Assembly: GCA_050288085.1 (NCBI GenBank)
Contig: JBNKDD010000022.1
Location: 1-35,040, forward strand
Direction of reading: 5' to 3'
Origin: JBNKDD01 sp050288085
GTDB lineage: Bacteria; Chloroflexota; Anaerolineae; Aggregatilineales; UBA3940
Length of the DNA: 35,040 bases
Part shown: positions 8,178-15,352 of the stretch, piece after piece
Numbering within the stretch: the first letter of the stretch is position 1
Layout: every line of letters begins with the position of its first letter
Made by a program: the position numbers and the translations under genes
Notes under the pieces: model-generated
The model's database searches: none
Seen by the model: only the letters and a program-made list of their open reading frames with translations
Told to the model about the DNA's origin: nothing

Positions 8178-8433
8178 ATTTTTAGCCTACTGATACTATA
8201 CTATGGTGATGGCAAACAATGAGCTATTCTATCCAAAACGACTGGATATTGCCTATGAAGTGGTTGAGACTTTTTGATTAAAGAATTGACGCCGAGGGTA
8301 TCATCCTCTCTCCAGCGTATTTGCGAAGTTGGACAGAAGACACAAAGGTCACAGAGATGCGGTAAAAACTCTGGCTCATGTTCAGTACAAGTGACCCCTT
8401 TGGATGAACCTTAAACAAAAGGAGGAAAAACCG

Positions 8434-9138
8434 ATGTTTGAAAACAAAGTCGTTTTGATCACCGGCCCGGCAGGAGGGCTGGGACAGGCCGTCACCCGGA
8501 AATTCGCCAGCGCGGGCGCACACCTGGCATTGATGGAACGCAGCGAAGAAAAACTCCACCGGGCATTTGATGATCTGAAAGACGCCATCTTGATCGGCGA
8601 TGTCGATGTAACCAGCGAGGATTCGGTCGAGCGGGCCGTCCAGATGCTCATCAAACAAACCGGGCGGATCGATGTACTGGTCAATATCGCCGGAGGCTGG
8701 CAGGGCGGCGAACCCGTCTACGAAACCGACCCGTCCATATTCGATTTCCTCATGAACCTCAACGCCAAATCCGTGTTCCTGATGGCGCGAGCTGTCGTCC
8801 CCCACATGTTGGATCGTGGCGAAGGCGGGGCAATCGTCAGTGTCGCAGCCAAAGCAGCATTGCAGGCCGGGGCCACCAATGGCATCTACAGCGCTTCGAA
8901 GAGCGCCATCGTCCACATCACCGAGTCGATGGCCGCCAAATTGAAGCACCAGAACATCAACGTCAACTGCGTGCTGCCCAGCATCATCGACACCCCCGCC
9001 AACCGTGAGATGATGTCCAGCGCCGATTTCAGCAAATGGGTTACCCCTGAAGCCCTGGCAGATGTGATTTTGTTCCTGGCCTCCGATGCCGCCCGCGCCA
9101 TTCACGGAGCCGCCATTCCGGTCTATGGGCGAGTGTGA
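8434..9138 (+). CDS. Short-chain dehydrogenase/reductase (SDR)
   Basis: This is a 234-residue classical-type SDR with a Rossmann fold. The cofactor loop is TGPAGGLG (TGxxxGxG), the NNAG-type motif appears as NIAGG, and the catalytic Ser lies in IVSVAAK. The active-site Tyr and Lys are in YSASKSA, and the NVNCVLPSIIDTP segment follows the usual NxxxPG region. ERSEEK after strand 2 places an acidic or polar residue where NAD versus NADP preference is set. The ATG at 8434 is fixed by a near-perfect AAAGGAGG at 8418-8425; the ORF is open further upstream but without a site. The stop lies right before the MoaD-like gene, so the two are probably co-transcribed. The substrate is unknown. Confidence 0.92.
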   Translation: MFENKVVLITGPAGGLGQAVTRKFASAGAHLALMERSEEKLHRAFDDLKDAILIGDVDVTSEDSVERAVQMLIKQTGRIDVLVNIAGGWQGGEPVYETDPSIFDFLMNLNAKSVFLMARAVVPHMLDRGEGGAIVSVAAKAALQAGATNGIYSASKSAIVHITESMAAKLKHQNINVNCVLPSIIDTPANREMMSSADFSKWVTPEALADVILFLASDAARAIHGAAIPVYGRV

Positions 9139-9140
9139 GC

Positions 9141-9437
9141 ATGAGCACAGGCATGAATATCCGGGTAAAACTCCACGCCAACCTGCGCGATGCTGCCGGT
9201 GGTGCAGGCAGTCTGTACATCTCCGTTGAAGAAGGGGCCACCATCCGAGATTTGCTCGACGCACTGATCGCCGACTACCCGGCCTTAGCCCAACATCTCT
9301 ACGACGAAAACAGCGAGCAGTCCTCCCAGGTGATGATCTTCAGAGACACCCAGGATATCCAGCTGTTAGAGGGCCTCGATACGCCGCTCATTCTCGGCGC
9401 AACCATCAATCTATTCACCGCCATCTCAGGCGGCTGA
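9141..9437 (+). CDS. MoaD/ThiS-like sulfur-carrier protein
   Basis: This is a 98-residue beta-grasp (ubiquitin-fold) protein. It opens with NIRVKLHANLRDAAGG, typical of MoaD, continues through VEEGATIRDLLDALIADYP, and ends in TAISGG. The C-terminal Gly-Gly is the site that is adenylated and thiocarboxylated before sulfur transfer, for example to make molybdopterin. The GTG at 9135 overlaps the SDR stop, but the ATG at 9141 is preferred; the ATG at 9153 is also possible. Its partner MoaE is not in the window and moaA lies about 15 kb away. A MoaD-like carrier serving a tungsten enzyme or another pathway is an alternative. Confidence 0.82.
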   Translation: MSTGMNIRVKLHANLRDAAGGAGSLYISVEEGATIRDLLDALIADYPALAQHLYDENSEQSSQVMIFRDTQDIQLLEGLDTPLILGATINLFTAISGG

Positions 9438-9443
9438 TATAGC

Positions 9444-9473
9444 AGGAGGAGCGAGGCATGACTCGCTCCTCTT
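9444..9473. terminator. Strong hairpin after the SDR-MoaD pair
   Basis: GAGGAGCGAG pairs perfectly with CTCGCTCCTC around a GCATGA loop, and the stem extends by two weaker pairs. It lies a few bases after the MoaD stop. Only TTCC follows, so termination would be weak. The GCGAGGCATG core also resembles the dispersed palindromes elsewhere in the window. Confidence 0.5.
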
Positions 9474-9552
9474 CCGGGCCATTATGCCGGTGAATGGCGC
9501 TTTTTCCCTGACCATCCTACAATGGCAGCATCTTTTATAAAGGACTGGGAGC

Positions 9553-10146
9553 ATGCCACCCAAAAAGAGAATCATTCTGCTGACTGCCACCGTTTTGATT
9601 GTCATATCTATTCTGCTTGCCGTCTTCCTGATTTCCCGCCCTGCCCCCTCACCGCAGCCCGACCCCTTCATCCTGATCATCGACTTCGACAATACCGGCT
9701 ACGGCGACGAGCTGCTGGATGCAATTCAGGACAATACCGCCGAATACGGCTATTTATCAATGTATTCTGCCATCGTCGAGGAAGGCCGCGTCGAAGCTGA
9801 GGTATACATCGTTATGACCAGCCGTGAAAAGCAAGACGCCATCGACGCTTTATGGGAACTGCTGAAATCATTCGGTCAATATGACAACGACCACGCGGGC
9901 AAGTTGAACGCCATAGTATATTGGAACCCCAACCGGCGAAATTCGGATGAAAGGCTCTGCCATATCATGGGTTGGATCGAGTATAAAGCCGCCCGGCAGA
10001 TTGATTGGAACCAGGGCAGCGAGGGTCTGTATGATGCGTATAGTTTCAACCGGTATGCCGACAAGGACGAATTTGGCGAGGGCGAAGCCTGGCAGGTGAT
10101 CATTGATTTCCCATCTTATAAGAATGTCCCAGAGGAATGTGAATAA
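9553..10146 (+). CDS. Membrane-anchored hypothetical protein
   Basis: This 197-residue protein begins MPPKKRIILL and has one hydrophobic helix at about residues 6-27. A short proline-rich linker (RPAPSPQPDP) then leads to a soluble, acidic domain that should be outside the membrane. The domain contains FILIIDFDNTGYGDELLDA and a long helix around EKQDAIDALWELL; I do not recognise the family. AAGGA at about 9540 supports the ATG at 9553. The lipoprotein gene starts 16 bases after this stop, on the same strand, so they may form a small cell-surface operon. No catalytic motif is evident. Confidence 0.75.
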   Translation: MPPKKRIILLTATVLIVISILLAVFLISRPAPSPQPDPFILIIDFDNTGYGDELLDAIQDNTAEYGYLSMYSAIVEEGRVEAEVYIVMTSREKQDAIDALWELLKSFGQYDNDHAGKLNAIVYWNPNRRNSDERLCHIMGWIEYKAARQIDWNQGSEGLYDAYSFNRYADKDEFGEGEAWQVIIDFPSYKNVPEECE

Positions 10147-10162
10147 CATACAGGTTGTTATT

Positions 10163-10903
10163 ATGCGGTGGAAAACCTTGATATGGCTATTGCTGTTCAC
10201 GATGATCTGGCTTGCTGCCTGCGCACAGCCATCACCGGAGGTTGCAACACCGGTGGCGGATGGGCCCGTTCAGGATGATCTTTTCATCGTCGAGAACGCG
10301 CAGCTAACAGATGGAATCTATACCGTACCGCCAGGGGAAATGATCACGCTGCGCTGGCATATCACCAGCGGCAAGAAAGTCTATATCAAGCAGACTGCTC
10401 AATATGGCGCGGATACCGATGAGACCTTTGGCCCCCTGCCATCAGAAGGTACGCTTGAAGTCTGCCCAATGCCTTCACTCACCCTGTACTATCTTGGAAC
10501 CACAGCCAATTCCTATGATCTGACCCTGACGACATACGCGGAGTTCAGCATCGACCAACCCATTGATCTGGAAGCGGCCTGTTGGGGCAGCGACGGTGAT
10601 TACCTGCTCTCAACTCACGGCAAAGCCTTAATGAACGAAATGGTGCTTTTGTTGTGGTCGGCGCATGATGTTGAATGGGTGACCATCATGACCTCTTACG
10701 GAACGGAGCCGGTCGATCATTACGGCGCATTGCCGCCATCGGGGGTGCTGGCCGTCTGCGAACAAAACGAGGCCGTTTACACCCTCCACGCAGGCGATAA
10801 GCCACCGCTTCAGGTGACCGTCAGCCGCGCCAACACCGCGCAGTATGCCGGGAATCGGGTCTATGGTGAATGCCCATTTACGGGGCCGGTCTCCTGGCCG
10901 TGA
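10163..10903 (+). CDS. Lipoprotein with two related Ig-like repeats
   Basis: This is a 246-residue putative lipoprotein. Residues 1-20 form a signal peptide with a short basic start (MRWK), a Trp/Leu-rich core and the lipobox LAAC, so lipidation is expected at Cys20. Two similar domains follow. The first runs from GEMITLRWHI to GPLPSEGTLEVC, the second from NEMVLLLWSA to GALPPSGVLAVC; both have the pattern E-M-x-x-L-x-W ... G-x-L-P-x-x-G-x-L-x-V-C. The pattern looks like beta-sandwich repeats arising by duplication, each ending in a Cys. The ATG at 10163 is chosen because it begins the signal peptide; the open frame from 10103 overlaps the previous gene. Function is unknown. Confidence 0.75.
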   Translation: MRWKTLIWLLLFTMIWLAACAQPSPEVATPVADGPVQDDLFIVENAQLTDGIYTVPPGEMITLRWHITSGKKVYIKQTAQYGADTDETFGPLPSEGTLEVCPMPSLTLYYLGTTANSYDLTLTTYAEFSIDQPIDLEAACWGSDGDYLLSTHGKALMNEMVLLLWSAHDVEWVTIMTSYGTEPVDHYGALPPSGVLAVCEQNEAVYTLHAGDKPPLQVTVSRANTAQYAGNRVYGECPFTGPVSWP

Positions 10904-11029
10904 CCCTGGGATGCTCACCCTCTCTGTTCAACAATGTCTGTGCAGCCGACACCCTCATGATGATACCGATCCCTGAAAGCGTGTCCGGCTTCACCAGCGA
11001 TTGTTTTTTGCCTCCGCACGCCTCTCCTG

Positions 11030-11830
11030 TCACTTCACCCCTATATCAGCCCAATCACGCATCAATATTTTCTTCACCGCCTCGGCCAAAATCGCGTATC
11101 CCTCCGCCGACAAATGAATGCGATCCCGGCGATAGAGTTCGCGCCGGGGCTGCCCGTCTTTGCCTAGAAAAAGCGCAGCGGCATCAATGAAATGCAGTCG
11201 CTCATCAGTCGTAGTGTAGGCCGCGATCAGGCGGTTAGCTTCTTGAACCGCGGGCCAATGCTCCCAGCGTCCGGGCGTCGGTGCGATGGACAGATAATAG
11301 ATGGGCACCTTGGGCAGTGCGGCATGGATCACAGCACAAAATTCCTGGAACTTCCCAGCGACATAGGCTGCGGGCTTGACCACTTTGCCCGCGATGTCAT
11401 TCGTTCCCGAAAACACCACCACTGCCGCTGGGCGATAGGGAATCACCATGCGGTCGGCGTAGTACACTGCGTCGAGAATACGCGATCCACCAAACCCGCG
11501 CCGAACGATGGGCAAGGGAGCCATATCATCAGCCAATGACTGCCAATACCTGATTGTTGAACTGCCAAAAAACACAATCTGATTCGGGGGCGGCATGTCG
11601 CGTTGATCCTGGCGCTCGAAGCGGCGGATTTCNCCCGCCCACAAGCGTACATCATCCGTCAGCCACATATGCGTCATCCGGCGTGAAATCATTCCCAGGC
11701 AAACAACAATCGTGCTAATCACACCACTGATGACGATACTCGGTAACGAACCGATCACTAAACCAATAGTCAGGCAGCCCGCCGCAATGCCGATTGAGAT
11801 TATCAATGGCGTATTCTCATTCGTCCACAT
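11030..11830 (-). CDS. SGNH/GDSL-family hydrolase with N-terminal membrane helices
   Basis: This is a 266-residue protein. Two hydrophobic helices span about residues 9-48, then comes an SGNH fold. Block I is FFGSSTI with the nucleophile at Ser91, block II is GFGGS, block III is SGTND and block V is DRIHLS, holding the Asp-His pair. These cover the four SGNH landmarks, so esterase or acyl-hydrolase activity is likely; the substrate is unknown. It probably acts at the outer face of the membrane. An ambiguous base at 11633 leaves residue 66 undetermined, upstream of the catalytic domain. GGAGG at 11836-11840 supports the start. Confidence 0.88.
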   Translation of the reverse strand: MWTNENTPLIISIGIAAGCLTIGLVIGSLPSIVISGVISTIVVCLGMISRRMTHMWLTDDVRLWAXEIRRFERQDQRDMPPPNQIVFFGSSTIRYWQSLADDMAPLPIVRRGFGGSRILDAVYYADRMVIPYRPAAVVVFSGTNDIAGKVVKPAAYVAGKFQEFCAVIHAALPKVPIYYLSIAPTPGRWEHWPAVQEANRLIAAYTTTDERLHFIDAAALFLGKDGQPRRELYRRDRIHLSAEGYAILAEAVKKILMRDWADIGVK

Positions 11831-11850
11831 CTCACCCTCCTATCCGGGAA

Positions 11851-11856
11851 ATTATA
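11851..11856 (-). promoter_or_regulatory. Candidate -10 box for the SGNH hydrolase gene
   Basis: A perfect TATAAT lies on the minus strand, placing transcription start near 11844, just ahead of the GGAGG ribosome site. The -35 region (about 11874-11879) is a poor match, so this would be a very short leader behind a -10-dominated promoter. Confidence 0.4.
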
Positions 11857-12111
11857 CATCACGCGATGCTGTTTCCCTGAGAATACTGCGAGAATAAAAG
11901 TTCAGTCTAAAAAATATGATTTATGATGCCAGAAATCGAAGTGAAAACAGAGGGGTTAAAGAGTAGGATTCAGCTTACGCGGCTAAACCAAACAGGCCAT
12001 TGATTATCGCGGATATAATTCAAATGTGAGGGCAAGAGAGAGCAAAAATATACCTGAAAGCGTAAGGCGTTTCTGGAAATTCTGGTAAGTATCTTGCTTG
12101 ATAGCCTAAAT

Positions 12112-12146
12112 CCCTCTCCCGAATCAGCTTCGCTGATCGGAGAGGG
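12112..12146. repeat. CCCTCTCC nested palindrome, copy 1
   Basis: The outer arms are CCCTCTCC and GGAGAGGG. The inner arms are ATCAGC and GCTGAT around the loop TTC. It lies immediately downstream of the WWAxIP membrane protein gene. The copy at 25438-25474 has the same outer and inner arms, but its loop reads GAA, as if the inner hairpin were inverted. Confidence 0.85.
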
Positions 12147-12161
12147 ACTTAATCTCAGACC

Positions 12162-12899
12162 TTACTCCCGGGGCGCTTTATCAGCTTCCGGGCCAGCTTT
12201 GGCCCTATCTGCCGTAGGCCCATAAGTCTGGGCGGGCTTTTTGACCCGCGTACCTGGACGCAGCAGCAGCGCCGCACCCGCCAGGATAAACACCGCCGGG
12301 ACGATATATTGTGCGACAATGTCGCCGCCAGCCAGGAAGTTGATCAAGCCAAAGGTTATCCCAATAGCAGCGGTCACCCCACCGGGAATCAACGCCCACC
12401 AGTTCTTCCGGTTATTGAAGTAGACAATGAAGAACGGCAGTGCAATCGCCAGGTTGATGTAAGCCGGGATGCCGAAGTTATATAGCAGCCGGGCGTCGAT
12501 CAGGCCGACCATCACGGCAATGGCAAACATCGAATAAGCCGGGATCAATGCCCACCAGTTCTCATCTGGATCGCGTGTGAACACATACAGGAACGGAAAC
12601 CCGATCGCCGACAGGATATAGGTAGCGATCCAACCACCGCGCAGCAGGTGAAACGAGGCGACAAACACCAGCCCCGCCACCGCCCACAGCACATAAGCCG
12701 GGATCATCGCCCACCATTGGCTGCGATCGGTCAGGTAAAAAGCAAAGACCATAAGACCGGCTGCGCCAAGTGCGATCACCCAGGCCAATGCGCCCAGGCC
12801 CTCGATAAATCGTCCGAGCAGGGCTAACACCCCCAGGATAATTAACAGCCCACCCCAGATCATGCCGGAACCACGGTTATTTGAAGGTTGGGACTCCAT
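12162..12899 (-). CDS. Multi-pass membrane protein with three internal repeats
   Basis: This 245-residue integral membrane protein has about eight hydrophobic helices and a short charged C-terminal tail rich in Lys, Ala and Glu. Three repeats each begin with a polar turn and WWA: RSQWWAMIPAY, DENWWALIPAY and RKNWWALIPGG. They are about 50-55 residues apart, each followed by two helices, which indicates internal triplication of a two-helix unit. AAGGAG lies 7 bases before the ATG. I do not recognise a named family; proteins of the LiaI/LiaF-like transmembrane class are the nearest resemblance. Two TTTACGC motifs and one inverted copy lie upstream, at 12926-12974. Confidence 0.8.
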   Translation of the reverse strand: MESQPSNNRGSGMIWGGLLIILGVLALLGRFIEGLGALAWVIALGAAGLMVFAFYLTDRSQWWAMIPAYVLWAVAGLVFVASFHLLRGGWIATYILSAIGFPFLYVFTRDPDENWWALIPAYSMFAIAVMVGLIDARLLYNFGIPAYINLAIALPFFIVYFNNRKNWWALIPGGVTAAIGITFGLINFLAGGDIVAQYIVPAVFILAGAALLLRPGTRVKKPAQTYGPTADRAKAGPEADKAPRE

Positions 12900-12925
12900 G
12901 CTTAACTCCTTCTGATTATTTCCAA

Positions 12926-12974
12926 TTTACGCCTAACTGCGTAAACATAAGTCCTATTCTATAATTCTTTACGC
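12926..12974. promoter_or_regulatory. TTTACGC inverted repeat plus extra copy
   Basis: TTTACGC (12926-12932) pairs with GCGTAAA (12939-12945) around CTAACT. A further direct TTTACGC lies at 12968-12974. They are 27-75 bases upstream of the WWAxIP membrane protein start, where a regulator would bind. TATAGAAT on the minus strand lies between the copies. The regulator is unknown. Confidence 0.4.
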
Positions 12975-13021
12975 TTAACAGGATGGCAAGTTGCGCCGGG
13001 GAGATACAACCCTGCGCATTC

Positions 13022-13909
13022 TTATGCTTTTGTTATGCCACCCGCCGCGACTGACCGCCAGCGTAGCCACAGCCAGATACCGATTATGGTGAGCAAAATC
13101 GGCAGAAAGTCAAAGGCCCCGATAACCGGTGAGACTAACCAGGCTGGCCCGGCATGATGCGTCATTGCACCGATGGATGTTCCGCCGGTTTTCGCTCCCA
13201 GATTAAATACATCGCCCGACAGGAAGTTCCACGCCCAGTGAATGCCCAATGGCAGCCACAGGCTTTCTGTTCGTAGATAGGCCCATCCCAATGTCCCACC
13301 TAGCATTGCCAGCGCCAATATCAGCGCCGGTATAGACATGCCCTCTGCCTCAACAAATAGCAGATGCGGGAGTGCAAACAATAACCCCATGGCGGCTACC
13401 GACAGCCATTCTGACCAACGCCGGTTCAAACCGGTTAGCAGATAACCCCGGTATAGCAGTTCCTCATTTAAGGCTATCAACACCCACATTACGACCGATA
13501 CCAGCAGCCGGGCGATCCATCCTGTAAATGGTATCGTCTGGAACACCCAGCCATCAAATACCAACCACCCGGCGATAATCTGAATCGAAAAGGAAATCAG
13601 CAGCACCACCGCAGCGATCAGCACCCCGGCACCAAGATCGGTCAGCCAACCCGGCTTCAGAGCCATTATTGTATCACGAGGGCGCATCCGCAGTATTAAC
13701 CGGATGCCCAGCCACGCGACCAAAGCCTGCCAGCCATATAAAACAATCTGAGAAAATATCGATTGGATATCTGAACTGCCGCCCACCAGCCCCTTTATAA
13801 GGGAGCCAAGCACCAGTCCCCCGCCCCACGCCACGATAAACAAAATCAACCAGCCCCCGATTACCAGCCAGGGAGAGAGGTTGTTTTGTTTCGCATCAAG
13901 CTCCGACAT
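13022..13909 (-). CDS. CPBP-family intramembrane metalloprotease (Rce1/Abi-like)
   Basis: This is a polytopic membrane protein of about 295 residues with the three CPBP motifs. They are EELLYRGYL (EExxxR), FALPHLLF (FxxxH) and HWAWNF (HxxxN/D), which together build the intramembrane metal site. Bacterial members cleave or process peptides and have been linked to bacteriocin immunity and surface anchoring, but the substrate cannot be inferred here. The ATG at 13909 is preferred because GGGGG lies 5 bases before it; an in-frame ATG at 13942 adds 11 residues but has no ribosome site. It appears to be a single-gene unit. Confidence 0.9.
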   Translation of the reverse strand: MSELDAKQNNLSPWLVIGGWLILFIVAWGGGLVLGSLIKGLVGGSSDIQSIFSQIVLYGWQALVAWLGIRLILRMRPRDTIMALKPGWLTDLGAGVLIAAVVLLISFSIQIIAGWLVFDGWVFQTIPFTGWIARLLVSVVMWVLIALNEELLYRGYLLTGLNRRWSEWLSVAAMGLLFALPHLLFVEAEGMSIPALILALAMLGGTLGWAYLRTESLWLPLGIHWAWNFLSGDVFNLGAKTGGTSIGAMTHHAGPAWLVSPVIGAFDFLPILLTIIGIWLWLRWRSVAAGGITKA

Positions 13910-13968
13910 CATATCCCCCATAGATACATAACGATTCAACATAAATGAATACGGCGGAAGGGGGACAA

Positions 13969-14015
13969 AGTTTCCCTGGCCTAGAGTTTCCCTGGCGTAG
14001 AGTTCCCTGACGTAG
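13969..14015. repeat. Three tandem 16-bp repeats
   Basis: The unit AGTTTCCCTGGCSTAG occurs twice (13969-13984 and 13985-14000). A third, slightly decayed unit AGTTCCCTGACGTAG follows at 14001-14015. They lie between the DUF922 gene stop and the CPBP gene start, and could be a variable-number repeat or regulator sites. Confidence 0.8.
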
Positions 14016-14040
14016 TCGGCGCTACAGATTTTTATATTTC

Positions 14041-15027
14041 TTATTGCAAGGGGAAGCTGATCAGCCCTTCGACCGCGTCAAAGTCAGCCTGGCGCACTTC
14101 ACACTCATCAAAGGTGCGATTCATGGCTTCGTTATAAGCCAGCTCAAGCTCGACACAGGTGGGATAAGTGCCGAGGGCCTCCATCCGATCGGCGAGGGTA
14201 GCCGCACAATCGATGGCGATCCGGGCGTGTGTCTCTTCATGCTGCACCACCCGCTGATAAAACACATTCCACTGATTATATAAATGGGGACTGGGTGATC
14301 CAGATGGAACCCAGTTAGGATAGGTATAGACAATATCCAGGTTAACCGTCGTATCGGCCAGCGTGCAGGATCGGAGCGTTTCCGCCGACGATGAATCGAC
14401 CTGAAACACATACGAGGTCGAGGCAATCGGGTGTGGCCCCACTCCCGGATTGGCCGCCGGGCCATTCGCAAACAACCCATCCTGAATTTCGGCAGCCGTC
14501 GAGGCTCTGAATTGGTAATACTGGGTGGACATGTTCGTCACCACGCGAGCATCATTTACCGGAAGGGTTGGTTCCTGAAGGGTCAGGCCGCGGATATCCT
14601 CAAGCCCCCCGCCAGCCGTCAAACCGCTCACCATCCCCCACACAAGCAATCCACCGCCGACCATTATTAACAGCATAATGGTGGCGATCAGCATCGGGCT
14701 GAACCGCCGCTGTGTTGAAGTCGAAGCTGCTCTTGCCACCGGGGGGAAACCGGCCCTCGCCCCTAAGACGGGGAGAGCCTGCACCGCCCACAGATCGCCT
14801 GGATTAAGGACCATCACCCGCTGGGCAGCCTCGTAAGCCCTGACCGGATCGGTCTCGAAGTGGGCCAGCCATTTCCAGGCTTGCACCTGATAGGGTGCGC
14901 GCTCGACGACCAACCGCAGGACTCGAAGCGCCTCTTCACGCTGACCGGCATTCCCGGCCTCAATCGCGTGGAGGATCGCCGCGTGGATGCGGGCTTCGGG
15001 TCCGGGTTGGCCCTGATATGGTTGCAT
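14041..15027 (-). CDS. TPR-TM-DUF922 (predicted secreted zinc protease-like) protein
   Basis: This is a 328-residue protein. Residues 1-100 form TPR-like helix pairs (EEALRVLRLVVERAPYQVQAWKWLA is split over two helices). A single TM helix lies at about 110-135. The exported C-terminal domain then shows the DUF922 pattern: YYQFRASTAAEI, GPHPIASTSYVF, Cys, YPNWVPSGS, and the metal motif HEETH with His263, Glu264 and His267. DUF922 proteins are predicted extracellular Zn-dependent proteases. Its N-terminus, MQPYQGQPGP, is closely matched by the 38-codon ORF at 18401-18517. The ATG at 15027 is preferred to that at 15033 because AAGGG directly abuts the latter and is 6 bases from the former. Confidence 0.82.
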   Translation of the reverse strand: MQPYQGQPGPEARIHAAILHAIEAGNAGQREEALRVLRLVVERAPYQVQAWKWLAHFETDPVRAYEAAQRVMVLNPGDLWAVQALPVLGARAGFPPVARAASTSTQRRFSPMLIATIMLLIMVGGGLLVWGMVSGLTAGGGLEDIRGLTLQEPTLPVNDARVVTNMSTQYYQFRASTAAEIQDGLFANGPAANPGVGPHPIASTSYVFQVDSSSAETLRSCTLADTTVNLDIVYTYPNWVPSGSPSPHLYNQWNVFYQRVVQHEETHARIAIDCAATLADRMEALGTYPTCVELELAYNEAMNRTFDECEVRQADFDAVEGLISFPLQ

Positions 15028-15352
15028 GGTCATCCCTTAATCGCTATCACCTGTTGATTGATTATATCATGCAGGGATGGTGGAAAGCTTTAAGACGTTG
15101 GTCATGTATTATGGATAGCTCACAAGATAGAATCACAGCACTGACGAGTATGCTGTGGCTGAGAGATTGTGTTTAATTGCGGGAGAAAAAAACGCAGTGT
15201 ATTTCGCCTCACCAGGCAGGTGTGTTGCTTGTAACCCAAACACACTCTTGATTTTCACCCCCAACCCTGACATACTTACTGATAACATATCTATCCTCAT
15301 TATCGAAAATTCAGGCTAGGAGGCCTTAAATTACAGTTTTTAAGAGGCCATC
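15028..15352. other. 325-base divergent intergenic region
   Basis: This gap separates the DUF922 gene (minus) and the hybrid kinase (plus), so it must hold promoters for both. I see no clear -35/-10 pair; TTGATT at about 15248 and CATACT at about 15271 are the best weak match. The only firm structure is the hairpin over the kinase ribosome site at 15322-15349. No credible small gene is visible. Confidence 0.4.
15322..15349 (+). promoter_or_regulatory. Hairpin that could mask the kinase ribosome site
   Basis: GGCC-TTAAA (15322-15330) pairs with TTTAA-ga-GGCC (15339-15349), leaving a two-base bulge. The second arm contains GAGG at 15344-15347, the likely Shine-Dalgarno site 5 bases before the ATG at 15353. 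A stronger AGGAGG is in the first arm but too far away. Confidence 0.4.

Larger units (their letters stand above)
11831..12161. other. 331-base intergenic stretch
   Basis: This gap separates two minus-strand genes. It holds the -10 box at 11851-11856 and the CCCTCTCC palindrome at 12112-12146. The rest is A/T-richer DNA in which I see no coding frame of credible length, no tRNA and no other structure. A GTTTCTGGAAA-like stretch near 12069 also occurs near 25379 beside the related repeat. Confidence 0.5.

Noticed and set aside
8278..9264. 328-codon minus-strand open frame over the SDR and MoaD genes
   Set aside because: The plus-strand genes carry diagnostic motifs and strong ribosome sites. 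The antisense translation is low-complexity-like and lacks a start signal.
10870..11190. Plus-strand open frame overlapping the lipoprotein end and SGNH stop
   Set aside because: It mostly overlaps the SGNH gene in reverse and has no site or motif.
13969..14015. CRISPR array
   Set aside because: The 16-base units are contiguous with no spacers, and no cas gene is present.
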